The notes below the pieces were generated by a model. That model did no database searches. It saw nothing but the letters and a program-made list of their open reading frames with translations, and had not been told where the DNA came from. DNA of 64,000 nucleotides from DASXAI01 sp963798445 (GTDB lineage Bacteria > Actinomycetota > Acidimicrobiia > Acidimicrobiales > Ilumatobacteraceae): assembly GCA_963798445.1 (NCBI GenBank), contig CAWCTH010000002.1, positions 372,001 to 436,000 on the forward strand, given 5' to 3'. The translations under genes and the position numbers were made by a program. Below are positions 27,197 to 35,162 of the stretch, in pieces (the stretch's first letter is position 1; the number at the start of each line of letters is the position of its first letter).

Positions 27197-27931
27197 TCAA
27201 CCGGCGAAGACCGGCTCGCTGACGTGGCTCACATGGGACTGCTCGGCCGGCAGCGACTCGGCCCGCTTCGTGGCGTACACGTCGCGGTACTGCTGGCCGG
27301 TCATCTCCCGGATCTCGTACATCACCTCGTCGATCAGCTGGCGGTAGGCGAGGTGGTCCTCGGGATGGTTGGCGTAGCGCGCCGGGTCGATCGGGTCGCC
27401 GACCGTGATGGCGCACGAGCGGAATGGCTTGGGCAGCTTCGCATCGGGCGGCTGGATCTCGGCGGTCCCCACGATGCCGACCGGGTACACCGGGCAGCCG
27501 GTCTGCAGGGCCAGGCGGGCGGGACCCGTGTGACCCTTGTAGAGCAGCCCGTCGCGGCTGCGGGTGCCCTCCGGGAAGATGCCGAACAGCTCGCCCCGGT
27601 GCAACACGGCGGCCGCTGCTTCCAGGGCGGCGTTGCTGGCCCGACCGCCCCTGCGGTCGATGGGAATCATGCCCAGCGCCGGGAAGACGTACTTCGTCTT
27701 CCACGAGTCGAGGTACTCGGCCTTGCCCACGAAGCTGATGCGGCGCGGCAGCATGAGCATCAGGAAGGCGGAGTCCAGGAAGCTGATGTGGTTGGGGCAC
27801 AGGATGGCGCCACCCTCGGGCGGCAGCTTGTCGAGGCCCCGCACGTCGATGGTCCAGAGGCGTCGAGCTACCGGAGCCAGCACCTTCTTCGTACGGTCCT
27901 GGAGCTTCCCCGCTCCGGTGGCATTCACCAC
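27197..27931 (-). CDS. plsC: 1-acyl-sn-glycerol-3-phosphate acyltransferase family protein (PlsC)
   Basis: A 244-residue acyltransferase with the catalytic NHxxxxD as NHISFLD (residue about 48) and the substrate block FPEGTRSRDG (about 118), then VYPVGIVGT. It makes phosphatidic acid or transfers acyl chains to another glycerophosphate acceptor at the membrane. The GTG at 27929-27931 lies 7 nt after TAGGCT. It is downstream of mshC with a 10-nt gap. Confidence 0.9.
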   Translation of the reverse strand: MVNATGAGKLQDRTKKVLAPVARRLWTIDVRGLDKLPPEGGAILCPNHISFLDSAFLMLMLPRRISFVGKAEYLDSWKTKYVFPALGMIPIDRRGGRASNAALEAAAAVLHRGELFGIFPEGTRSRDGLLYKGHTGPARLALQTGCPVYPVGIVGTAEIQPPDAKLPKPFRSCAITVGDPIDPARYANHPEDHLAYRQLIDEVMYEIREMTGQQYRDVYATKRAESLPAEQSHVSHVSEPVFAG

Positions 27932-27938
27932 GACTCGG

Positions 27939-27944
27939 AGCCTA
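27939..27944 (-). promoter_or_regulatory. -10 element before plsC, overlapping the mshC stop
   Basis: TAGGCT, spacer CCGAGTC, GTG. It lies over the last codons of mshC, so plsC may have its own leaderless promoter. Confidence 0.45.
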
Positions 27945-29072
27945 CGTCAGCTCGACCCCTAGGAGTTCCGCTGCGGCCACGATGTCCTCAGTTCTCTCCG
28001 CGGCAGCGTCGATGGCGGCCAGCGCCGCCGGCGAATCCAGGTCGTCGTCGAGGGCCGCCCGCACGTCACTCAGCACGCGCCCCTGCGTTCCCCCTGCCTT
28101 CGCCGCCGCCAGCCACGACTCCAACCGGGCCGCAGCACGGGCCATGAGGTCGTCGTCCCACTCCCACGACGCGCGGTAGTGATGTTCGATGATGGCCAGG
28201 CGGATGGCCCGCGGGTCCCACTCCTTGCGGAGCTGGTCGACGAACACCAGGTTCCCGAGGCTCTTGGACATCTTCTCGCCGTCCTTGCGCACCATGCCCA
28301 CGTGCATCCAGTGGCGCACGAAGGGGGCACCCGTGGCCGCCTCGCTTTGCGCCCGCTCGCTCTCGTGGTGCGGGAAGATGAGGTCGGTGCCGCCGCCGTG
28401 CAGGTCGATCGTGGTGCCCAGCTCTCGCAGTGCCAGGGCTGAGCACTCGATGTGCCACCCCGGCCGTCCCGGGCCCCACATCGTCTCCCACGACGGCTCG
28501 TCGGGCGCTGACGGGTGCCAGAGCACGAAGTCGAGCGGGTGGCGCTTGTTCGGGTCGTCGACGGCGCCGCCGCGCTCTCGCGCGTAGGCCAGCATCTGCT
28601 CTTCGCTGTAGTGGCTGATGTCACCGAAGCGGGGGAAGGTCGTGACGTCGAAGTACACCGACCCGCCGGCCTGGTAGGCGTGCCCGCGGTCGAGCACCAT
28701 CCCGATGAAGCCGCGGATGTCGGGGATGGCCGATGTCGCCCTCGGCTCGGAGAACACCGGAAGGTTGTTCAGCGCCGCGATGTCCTCGTCGAACCGCTTC
28801 ACCTCGCCAGCGGCCAGGTCCAGGTAGTGCACGCCCAGCTCGCGCGCCCTGGCCAGCAGCGGATCGTCGACGTCGGTGATGTTGCGCACCATGTGCACCT
28901 CGTGGCCGAGGTCGATGAGCCGCCGCTGCAGCACGTCGTAGTGGACGTACACCGTGGCATGGCCGAGGTGGGTCGCGTCGTAGGGCGTGATGCCACACGT
29001 GTAGATCGTGACGAGCGGTCCCGGCTCGAACGGAACGACCGCCTGACGGGCGGTGTCGTACAGGCGCATCAT
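27942..29072 (-). CDS. mshC: Cysteine:GlcN-Ins ligase MshC (mycothiol synthesis)
   Basis: A 376-residue class I synthetase-like ligase that joins cysteine to GlcN-inositol. TCGITPYDATHLGHA is the MshC/CysS zinc and HIGH region in its MshC form; ITDVDDPLL and GRPGWHIECSALAL hold more zinc ligands, and KMSKSLGN is the KMSKS loop. It lacks the longer anticodon domain of CysS and ends in LLGVEL, as MshC does. It could be a CysS paralogue, but mscR in the same window favours MshC. The start is one of two adjacent ATGs. Confidence 0.88.
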   Translation of the reverse strand: MMRLYDTARQAVVPFEPGPLVTIYTCGITPYDATHLGHATVYVHYDVLQRRLIDLGHEVHMVRNITDVDDPLLARARELGVHYLDLAAGEVKRFDEDIAALNNLPVFSEPRATSAIPDIRGFIGMVLDRGHAYQAGGSVYFDVTTFPRFGDISHYSEEQMLAYARERGGAVDDPNKRHPLDFVLWHPSAPDEPSWETMWGPGRPGWHIECSALALRELGTTIDLHGGGTDLIFPHHESERAQSEAATGAPFVRHWMHVGMVRKDGEKMSKSLGNLVFVDQLRKEWDPRAIRLAIIEHHYRASWEWDDDLMARAAARLESWLAAAKAGGTQGRVLSDVRAALDDDLDSPAALAAIDAAAERTEDIVAAAELLGVELT

Positions 29073-29078
29073 GGAGAG

Positions 29079-29735
29079 CTAGGAGCGTATGCCGATGAGC
29101 TTCGGCGCCACTCGGGTCTTGTAGCGGACGTTGAGCTGCAACAGCACCGCGGTGAAGGCCTCGATGGCCATGGCGTTGGAGAGATCGCCGGCGTCGAGCG
29201 GGCGACACCCGGGGATCTGGTTGGTGATGTCGATCACGGTCTGCAGTGCTTCCTTGTCGTCGCCACAGATCAACACGTCGCTCTCGATCGGGTGGCCGAT
29301 GTGGCCCAGCTCCTTGGCCGGCAGGTGGTGGAAGGCGGCCACGACCTTCGCCTGCGGCACCCCCGCCTGCACGTGGGCGGCCACCGAGCCGCGGGGCGGG
29401 ATGAGCGGCGCGAACTCGTGGCCCACCCGCACCAGGGCGTTGGCCATGCTCACCACGACCTTGCCGGCCAGGCGATCGGCGAAGGTCTGGGCGGTGGTGG
29501 CGGCCGAGTCCCAGGGGGTGGCGATCACGACGAGGTCGGCGTCGGCGGCGTCCTCGTTGCTGCCGCCTTTGAGGGGCAGCTCCAGGTCGGGCCAGTGGTC
29601 CATGAGGTCGGCCACGACCTGCTGCGCCCGCTCCTCCTGGCGGGAGCCCAGCACGACATCGAACCCCACCGACGCCAGGCGGACGCCGAGCGCCGAACCC
29701 GCCGGCCCCGTGGCGCCGAAGATGCCGATCTGCAT
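29079..29735 (-). CDS. npdG: NADPH-dependent F420 reductase (Fno/NpdG)
   Basis: 218 residues. The NADP-binding fold opens MQIGIFGATGPAGSALG, and VVLGSRQEERAQ has the Ser-Arg that bind the 2'-phosphate. AFHHLPAKELG matches the F420-binding segment of Fno. It would exchange hydride between NADPH and F420. The ATG at 29733-29735 is chosen because it opens the Rossmann fold; an upstream start adds only six residues. It lies 6 nt before mshC. The F420 user at 34.2-35.1 kb fits. Confidence 0.85.
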   Translation of the reverse strand: MQIGIFGATGPAGSALGVRLASVGFDVVLGSRQEERAQQVVADLMDHWPDLELPLKGGSNEDAADADLVVIATPWDSAATTAQTFADRLAGKVVVSMANALVRVGHEFAPLIPPRGSVAAHVQAGVPQAKVVAAFHHLPAKELGHIGHPIESDVLICGDDKEALQTVIDITNQIPGCRPLDAGDLSNAMAIEAFTAVLLQLNVRYKTRVAPKLIGIRS

Positions 29736-29782
29736 GGGGACAGAGCATGGCACGGATGACTGCTGGATAACGTGCTCGCTCC

Positions 29783-30550
29783 ATGGGGCTCCTCTCCGGA
29801 AAACGGATCGTGGTCACGGGCGTCCTCACGGACGCGTCGCTGGCCTTCGGCGTGGCCAGACTGGCCCAGGCCGAAGGGGCCGAGGTCGTGCTGACGGGGG
29901 CCGGGCGGGGCCTGTCGCTCACCCAACGCACCGCCCGGAAGCTGGCCGAGCCGGCGTCGGTGTTCGAGTTCGACGTCGCCGATCCCTCCCACGTCGCCGC
30001 TGTGCGCGACCACGTGGCGGCCCAGTGGGACCGCGTCGACGGGGTGCTGCACTCGATCGGCTACGCCCCGCCGGCGTGCCTGGGCGGCGACTTCCTGGAG
30101 GCGGGCTGGGACGATGTGGCGGTCGCCCTGAACGTCTCGGCCTACTCGCTGAAGGTGCTGGTGGACGCCTTCCTGCCCCTCATGACCAGCGGCGGTTCCC
30201 TGGTCGGGCTCACCTTCGACGCCCGAGTGGCGTGGCCGGCCTACGACTGGATGGGCGTGGCCAAGGCGGCGCTCGAGTCGACGTCGCGGTACCTGGCGCG
30301 TGAGCTGGGGCCGCGCGGGATCCGGGTGAACATGGTGGCGGCGGGGCCGGTGCGCACGATGGCGGCCAAGTCGATCCCGGGTTTCGCCAAGTTCGAGGAC
30401 GTGTGGGCCGATCGCGCGCCGCTCGGGTGGGATGTGAACGACTCGTCCGCGGTGGCCAAGGCGTGCGTGGCGCTGCTGTCGGACTGGTTCCCGCTCACGA
30501 CGGGCGAGATGCTCCACGTCGACGGCGGCCACCACGCCATGGGCGCCTAG
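29783..30550 (+). CDS. inhA: Enoyl-[ACP] reductase, InhA/FabI-type
   Basis: A 255-residue NADH-dependent reductase of fatty acid synthesis. GKRIVVTGVLTDASLAFGVA opens it, with HSIGYAPP and the catalytic Tyr-x6-Lys as AYDWMGVAK. The phrases VRVNMVAAGPVRTMA and APLGWDVND match mycobacterial InhA very closely, with a shorter substrate-binding loop. Such enzymes complete each elongation round; InhA is the isoniazid target in mycobacteria. No partner fabG lies adjacent. Repeat B follows its stop by 26 nt. Confidence 0.92.
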   Translation: MGLLSGKRIVVTGVLTDASLAFGVARLAQAEGAEVVLTGAGRGLSLTQRTARKLAEPASVFEFDVADPSHVAAVRDHVAAQWDRVDGVLHSIGYAPPACLGGDFLEAGWDDVAVALNVSAYSLKVLVDAFLPLMTSGGSLVGLTFDARVAWPAYDWMGVAKAALESTSRYLARELGPRGIRVNMVAAGPVRTMAAKSIPGFAKFEDVWADRAPLGWDVNDSSAVAKACVALLSDWFPLTTGEMLHVDGGHHAMGA

Positions 30551-30576
30551 CCGGCCATCCACCCCCGTTTTCGGCG

Positions 30577-30615
30577 TACTGACTGCGGTTGGCGCTGATT
30601 AGGACACATATCGCG
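30577..30615 (+). repeat. Interspersed repeat B, copy 1 (left inverted end)
   Basis: A 39-bp sequence opening TACTGACTGCGGTTGGCGCT. Copy 2 (31605-31643) is the reverse complement with 37 of 39 matches; copy 3 (40516-40554) is direct with 36 of 39. The right half can form an imperfect hairpin (CGC-GAT-A against TATCGCG with bulged T bases). Confidence 0.75.
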
Positions 30616-30682
30616 TAGGAAAAGCCGGCGCTGCTACCGTCCACGGCCTTCCCCCTTCGTCGACTGACGTCGGGAGAAGCCA

Positions 30683-31621
30683 GTGCACCCTTTGCATCCA
30701 GCGTTGATGACGTGGCTGGCGCAGCACCACGGTGTGGTGACGCTGCGGGAGTTGGAGCGGTTCGGCGTGACGCCGCCACAGTGGCGCCGGCTGCTGCGCA
30801 ACGGCGTCCTGCTCCCCTACGTCCGGGGCGTGTACCGATTGGCCGGTACTCCCGCGACCGGCGAGCAGGCGGCGGCGCTGGCCTGCGCCGTCGGCCCCGA
30901 CGTCGTCGTCTCTCACATGACGGGCGGTCGTTTCTGGGCGCTGCGCCGCCTCGGCCCGGACCGACAGCTCCATGTCTTGACCGCTGGGCAAGGCCATCGG
31001 CTCATTCCCGGCGCCGTCATCCACCGCTGCTACCAGATCGACCCCGTCGACATCGTCGAGCGTCCGGACGGGATCCGGGTCACGAGCCCGCCCCGCACCG
31101 TCTTCGACCTGGCGTCGTTGCTCGATGACGAGCGGCTGGAGTCCATCATCGAGCAGGTGGTCCATGACGGGCTGGCCACCATCCCGACGCTGGTCGCGAC
31201 CGGCGTCCGCTTGCGCCAACGTGGCCGGGGTGGCTCGGCTCGTTTCGGCCGGGTGCTACAGAGTCGCCCGGCGTGGCTGAAGCCGGTCGACTCGGATCTG
31301 GAGCTCATCGTGGAGCGTGCCATCATCGCCGCCGGGCTGCCCCGACCGCTGCGGCAGCACCCGATCCGCTTGCACACCGGCGAAGTGATCCGCGTCGACT
31401 TCTACTGGGAGCTCTTGAGGCACGTGCTCGAGATCGACCACGTGACGTGGCACGGCGGCAAGCTCGATCTCACGGCCGACAAGCGCCGCGACCGGCTCCT
31501 GCGACGGATCGGCATCGACTCGACCCGGGTCACCGACGAGGACGTCCGACTGCGTTTGCCGGCGATCATCGACGACCTTTGGGCCATCCTGCGGCCTTCT
31601 GATACGCGACATGTGTCCTAA
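30683..31621 (+). CDS. AbiEi-type winged-helix + DUF559 (PD-(D/E)XK nuclease-like) protein
   Basis: A 312-residue protein. Residues 1-60 match the AbiEi antitoxin-like winged helix (GVVTLRELERFGVTPPQWRRLLRNG, then YVRGVYRLAG). Residues from about 225 form the DUF559 domain: VDFYW, then LEIDHVTWHGG, and finally DKRRDRLLRRIGIDSTRVTDEDV; D and E-x-D fit the PD-(D/E)XK nuclease core. No AbiEii toxin is next to it. It lies between two inverted copies of repeat B, and its last codons and TAA are inside copy 2. Such genes are many per genome in some actinobacteria; their role is unknown. The start is GTG at 30683. Confidence 0.85.
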   Translation: MHPLHPALMTWLAQHHGVVTLRELERFGVTPPQWRRLLRNGVLLPYVRGVYRLAGTPATGEQAAALACAVGPDVVVSHMTGGRFWALRRLGPDRQLHVLTAGQGHRLIPGAVIHRCYQIDPVDIVERPDGIRVTSPPRTVFDLASLLDDERLESIIEQVVHDGLATIPTLVATGVRLRQRGRGGSARFGRVLQSRPAWLKPVDSDLELIVERAIIAAGLPRPLRQHPIRLHTGEVIRVDFYWELLRHVLEIDHVTWHGGKLDLTADKRRDRLLRRIGIDSTRVTDEDVRLRLPAIIDDLWAILRPSDTRHVS

Positions 31622-31643
31622 TCAGCGCCAACCGCAGTCAGAA
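31605..31643 (-). repeat. Interspersed repeat B, copy 2 (right inverted end)
   Basis: The reverse complement of copy 1 with two mismatches. It contains the stop codons of two convergent genes, the AbiEi/DUF559 gene (TAA) and the acyl-CoA ligase (TAG), which overlap by three bases at 31618-31621. The last nine residues of the ligase (LTAVGAD region) come from the repeat. Confidence 0.75.
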
Positions 31644-33222
31644 CGGAATAAGGCGGGGGCGGCGCGGGGGTCAGCCGACGGCGGAGGCGCGGCCGGCCCA
31701 GTACGGCGCGGCGGAGCTCTCGCTTGAGGATCTTGCCGGAGCCCGTCTTCGGCAGCTCGGCCTGGAAGCTCACCGAGCGCGGGATCTTGTAGCTGGCGAG
31801 GTGCTCGCGCCCGAAGGCCTCCACCTCGGTCGCCGACAGCTCCGCACCCGGCCGCACCACGACCACCGCGTGCACGCTCTCGCCCCACTCCTCCGACGGG
31901 ATGCCGAACACGGCCGCCTCGTAGATGTCGGGATGGGTCTCCAGCGCCGCCTCGATCTCGGCCGGATAGATGTTCATGCCACCCGAGATGATCATGTCCT
32001 TCTTGCGGTCGCAGATGAAGAAGAAGCCCTCGTCGTCCCGGTAGGCGATGTCGCCGACCGTGTGGAAGTCGCCCCGCATGTCGGCCTGGTACTTGTCGTG
32101 CTGCTTGTAGTAGTCGGCGAAGACGCTGGCCGAGCGCACGAACAGCTCGCCGGGGTTGTCGGGCCCGATGCCGGTCACCTCGTTGCCGTCGTCGTCGAAC
32201 AACCGCACCTCCACCCCGGGCGCCGCCCGCCCGCACGACCCGGGCTTGCGGAGCTGGTCGGCCGGCTCCAGCACCGTGTTCACGCCCAGCTCGGTGGAGC
32301 CGTACACCTCGAACAACGAGTCGGCCGGGAAGTCGCGCACGTACATCTGCTTCAGGGCGAAGCTCCAGGGCGCGGCATTGGCGATCATGCGCTTCATGGA
32401 CGACGTGTCATAGCGGGCCTTCACGTCGTCGGGCAGCGAGCAGATCATGCGGATGGGAGTGGGCGCCGAGAACGTGGACGACACGCCGTACTGCTCGAGC
32501 AGCCGGAGCCAATCCTGCGGATCGAACTTGCGCTGGACCACCACCGATTGGCCCAGGACCTGGGCGATGCCCATGAAGCCGCCCGGGCCGGAGTGATACA
32601 GCGGGCCCGTGGTGAGGTACACGTCGTCGGGGGTGTAGCCGATGAGCTGCAGCAGGGCCTGCACCTGGGCCGGGTCGCCCGCGCCTCGGCGGAAGGCGCC
32701 CTTCGGCTTGCCGGTGGTGCCCGACGTGTAGATCATCGTGGCGCCGGCCTCCACGTCGGGAGGGGGCTCGCTGGAAGCGGCCGCCATGAGCTCGGCGGCG
32801 CCCAGCATGCCCTCGGGGACCACGCCGTCGTAGACCAGGATCTGCTCGACCGACGGCAGATCGCCCCGGATCGAGGCGAACAAGGGGGCCTGCTCAGCGT
32901 CGGTGTACACCAGGAAGGCGTCGGAGTGATCGGTGACGTAGGCGGCCTCGTCGGGCGCCAACCGGTAGTTGAGCGGCACCGCGGTGACCCCGGCCTTGCG
33001 GGCGGCGTTGACGAGGATGACCACGCCGATCGAGTTCTGGCCACACCACACCACCTTGCGACCGGGCTCGGCCCCCAGCGACCGCAGCACGTTGGCCAAG
33101 CGGTTCGCCTGCTCCTCCAGTTGGTAGAAGTTCAGCGACAGGATGGTGCCATCGGGGCGATCGTCGACGACGGCCAGCTTCTCGGGCTGCACTTGGGCGT
33201 ACGCGGTCAGGAAGTCCCCCAT
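31618..33222 (-). CDS. Acyl-CoA synthetase (AMP-forming)
   Basis: A 534-residue adenylate-forming ligase that activates a carboxylic acid with CoA. The P-loop-like motif is IYTSGTTGKPKGA, with VYGSTELG (A5), GDIAYRDDEGFFFICDRKKDM (A7/A8) and the catalytic Lys in TGSGKILKREL. Substrate is probably a medium or long chain acid; it cannot be read from sequence. The C-terminus carries about 20 unusual residues (RPRLRRRLTPAPPPPYS) and then runs into repeat B, as if the native stop had been displaced. The ATG at 33220-33222 follows TACAAC by 7 nt. Confidence 0.88.
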   Translation of the reverse strand: MGDFLTAYAQVQPEKLAVVDDRPDGTILSLNFYQLEEQANRLANVLRSLGAEPGRKVVWCGQNSIGVVILVNAARKAGVTAVPLNYRLAPDEAAYVTDHSDAFLVYTDAEQAPLFASIRGDLPSVEQILVYDGVVPEGMLGAAELMAAASSEPPPDVEAGATMIYTSGTTGKPKGAFRRGAGDPAQVQALLQLIGYTPDDVYLTTGPLYHSGPGGFMGIAQVLGQSVVVQRKFDPQDWLRLLEQYGVSSTFSAPTPIRMICSLPDDVKARYDTSSMKRMIANAAPWSFALKQMYVRDFPADSLFEVYGSTELGVNTVLEPADQLRKPGSCGRAAPGVEVRLFDDDGNEVTGIGPDNPGELFVRSASVFADYYKQHDKYQADMRGDFHTVGDIAYRDDEGFFFICDRKKDMIISGGMNIYPAEIEAALETHPDIYEAAVFGIPSEEWGESVHAVVVVRPGAELSATEVEAFGREHLASYKIPRSVSFQAELPKTGSGKILKRELRRAVLGRPRLRRRLTPAPPPPYSVLTAVGAD

Positions 33223-33299
33223 GGCCAAGGTTGTAGCGGGTTGGCGGATCACCCCGCCAGCGCGCACCGCGATAGCGAGCGGCCTGCCAGACTGAGAGC

Positions 33300-33677
33300 G
33301 TGGCCATGGAGACCAAGCGATGGTTCAACCCGTCGCAACCGCAGACCCTCCAGATCGCGGTCTGGCTCCTCTACTTCAACGCGGTCGGCGGCCTGCTGCT
33401 CGGGAGCTTCTTCTTCGCCCTGGGGCCGCTGGCCGGCCTGGCCTCGCTCGTCGGCTGCGCCGCCGCCGCCTTCGGCATCGCCAACGAGCAGCGGTGGGGG
33501 TACATCCTGGGCGTCGTCATGGCAGCCCTCGACGTCGTGCTGATCGTGGCGGCGGCGGGCGGCATCATGGACGTCTTCCGGGGCACCGTGCTCATCTCGT
33601 TCCTCTTCGCCATCGCCCTCGTGGCGCTGCTGCTGCACCCGATGAGCAGGGAGTACCAGCGGATCTGGTTCCGCTGA
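33300..33677 (+). CDS. Small integral membrane protein
   Basis: 125 residues. A polar N-terminus (KRWFNPSQPQTLQIAVW) is followed by four closely packed hydrophobic helices and a basic tail EYQRIWFR. Not recognised as a named family. The GTG at 33300 lies six bases after a CAGACT hexamer, the same arrangement as for menG. It precedes the MaoC gene by 26 nt and may be cotranscribed. Confidence 0.7.
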   Translation: MAMETKRWFNPSQPQTLQIAVWLLYFNAVGGLLLGSFFFALGPLAGLASLVGCAAAAFGIANEQRWGYILGVVMAALDVVLIVAAAGGIMDVFRGTVLISFLFAIALVALLLHPMSREYQRIWFR

Positions 33678-33703
33678 CGACCCTGCGCGATGATCGGGCG
33701 CCT

Positions 33704-34159
33704 ATGGCAACGATCATCGACGGCATCGACGGGCTGAAGGCCAAGGTCGGCGACCACCTCGGCTACAGCGAGTGGGTCGAGATCACCCAGGAGCAGGTCA
33801 ACCAGTTCGCCGACGCCACCGGCGACCACCAGTGGATCCACGTCGACATCGAGCGGGCCAAGGCCGGCCCGTTCGGCGGGCCGATCGCCCACGGCTACCT
33901 CACCCTGTCGCTCGGGCCGGCGCTGCTGCCGCAAGTCGTACAGGTGAACGGCATCTCGATGGGCGTGAACTACGGCGCCAACAAGATCCGCTTCCCCTCG
34001 CCCGTGCCCGTCGGCGCCAAGGTGCGCATGGGCGCCAAGCTGCTGTCCGTGGAGGACACCCCCGGCGGCGCGCAGGGAACGCTCGAGGTCACCTTCGAGG
34101 TGGAGGGGGCCACCAAGCCCTCGTGCGTGGCCGAGGTGATCTTCCGCTATTTCGTGTAG
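33704..34159 (+). CDS. MaoC-like (R)-specific enoyl-CoA hydratase
   Basis: A 151-residue hot-dog fold hydratase with the catalytic Asp-His block FADATGDHQWIHVD and then GPIAHGYLTLSLGP. It hydrates 2-enoyl-CoA to (R)-3-hydroxyacyl-CoA, either feeding fatty acid or polyhydroxyalkanoate metabolism or serving beta-oxidation. The start ATG at 33704 gives the usual family length; the frame is open upstream inside another gene. It is convergent with the F420 oxidoreductase (3 nt gap). Confidence 0.9.
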   Translation: MATIIDGIDGLKAKVGDHLGYSEWVEITQEQVNQFADATGDHQWIHVDIERAKAGPFGGPIAHGYLTLSLGPALLPQVVQVNGISMGVNYGANKIRFPSPVPVGAKVRMGAKLLSVEDTPGGAQGTLEVTFEVEGATKPSCVAEVIFRYFV

Positions 34160-34162
34160 CGC

Positions 34163-35128
34163 TCAGCGGAAGTTCGGCATCACCCGCTCGGCGAGCAGCG
34201 TGAGCGTCTCGGTGTCGGGGTAGTCGGCGCACCACGGCACGAAGCCCGTGCACCCGAGGTCCAGATAGGTCTGGATCTTCTCGGCGACCTGCTCTGGCGT
34301 TCCCACCAGGTTGCCGTCGCGCCACGCTTTGAACGGCTCGTGCCACACGCTGCGGCTGCCAGCGGCGGTCACCTCGGCTTCGGTCGGGCGGATGAACACC
34401 TCGGGTGACCACGTCTTGCGGATCTCGTCCTCGTCGCGTCCCACGTCGGCGCAGTGCTGCTTCAACACCTCGCGCTTGCGCCGCCACTCCTCGGGCCGGC
34501 CGCCGAAGTTGGAGCAGTCGGCCAGGCGGGCCACCACCCGCAGTGTGAGCTGCTCGCCGCCACCGCCGATCCAGATCGGCGGATGGGGCCGCTGGAGCGG
34601 TTTGGGGTCGCAGTTGGCCCGCTGCGTCTCGTAGTACTTGCCCCGGTAGGTGGTCTCGGGCTGGGTCCACATCGACAGGACGATCTCCACGCACTCCCGC
34701 AGCCGGCCGATGCGCTCGCGTGGCGACGGGAAGTCGAACCCGTAGCCCTTGTACTCGTTCTCGTACCACCCGGCACCGATGCCCCAGTCGAGGCGACCGC
34801 CGGAGATCACGTCGACGGTGGAGGTGATCTTGGCCAGCAGCGACGGCATCCGGTACGAGTTGCACCCCACCATCTGGCCGAGCCGGACCCGGGACGTGAC
34901 CTGGCTGATGGCGGCGATCGTGGTCCAGCACTCGAACACCGCCTCGTGGGCCGGTCGGGGCACGTTGTGCACGTGGTCGTACAGCCAGACGGAGTCGTAG
35001 CCGAGGCGCTCGGCCAGCTGCGCCACCTCTACTGCCTTGGCCCACTTCGCCTCGGCGCCGTCGATCGCCGACAGCTCCATCTTCCAGCCCTGTGGCACGA
35101 ACGCCCCGAAGATCACGTCGGTCGCCAT
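34163..35128 (-). CDS. LLM-class F420-dependent oxidoreductase
   Basis: A 321-residue TIM-barrel luciferase-like enzyme. Features are YDSVWLYDHVHNVP, the SRVRLGQMV strand and GGRLDWGIGAGWYENEY, as in F420-dependent members; PPIWIGGGGEQLTLRVVARLADCSN is the usual cofactor-side loop. The cofactor is inferred from these and from the F420 reductase 5 kb away. Substrate unknown. It starts at ATG 35126-35128, six bases after TAGGGT. Confidence 0.88.
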   Translation of the reverse strand: MATDVIFGAFVPQGWKMELSAIDGAEAKWAKAVEVAQLAERLGYDSVWLYDHVHNVPRPAHEAVFECWTTIAAISQVTSRVRLGQMVGCNSYRMPSLLAKITSTVDVISGGRLDWGIGAGWYENEYKGYGFDFPSPRERIGRLRECVEIVLSMWTQPETTYRGKYYETQRANCDPKPLQRPHPPIWIGGGGEQLTLRVVARLADCSNFGGRPEEWRRKREVLKQHCADVGRDEDEIRKTWSPEVFIRPTEAEVTAAGSRSVWHEPFKAWRDGNLVGTPEQVAEKIQTYLDLGCTGFVPWCADYPDTETLTLLAERVMPNFR

Positions 35129-35134
35129 CGCCGG

Positions 35135-35156
35135 ACCCTACCGGCGGTCCTAACCT
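35135..35156. promoter_or_regulatory. Divergent pair of leaderless promoters
   Basis: On the minus strand TAGGGT (35135-35140) is six bases from the ATG of the F420 oxidoreductase. On the plus strand TAACCT (35151-35156) is six bases from the GTG of the lytic transglycosylase. Only 34 bases separate the two start codons, and the two hexamers are 10 bp apart, so the promoters may compete. Confidence 0.6.
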
Positions 35157-35162
35157 CCTTGG

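Noticed and set aside
30683..31621. Complete AbiE toxin-antitoxin system
   Set aside because: No nucleotidyltransferase (AbiEii) gene lies next to it; the AbiEi part seems to be a reused DNA-binding domain.
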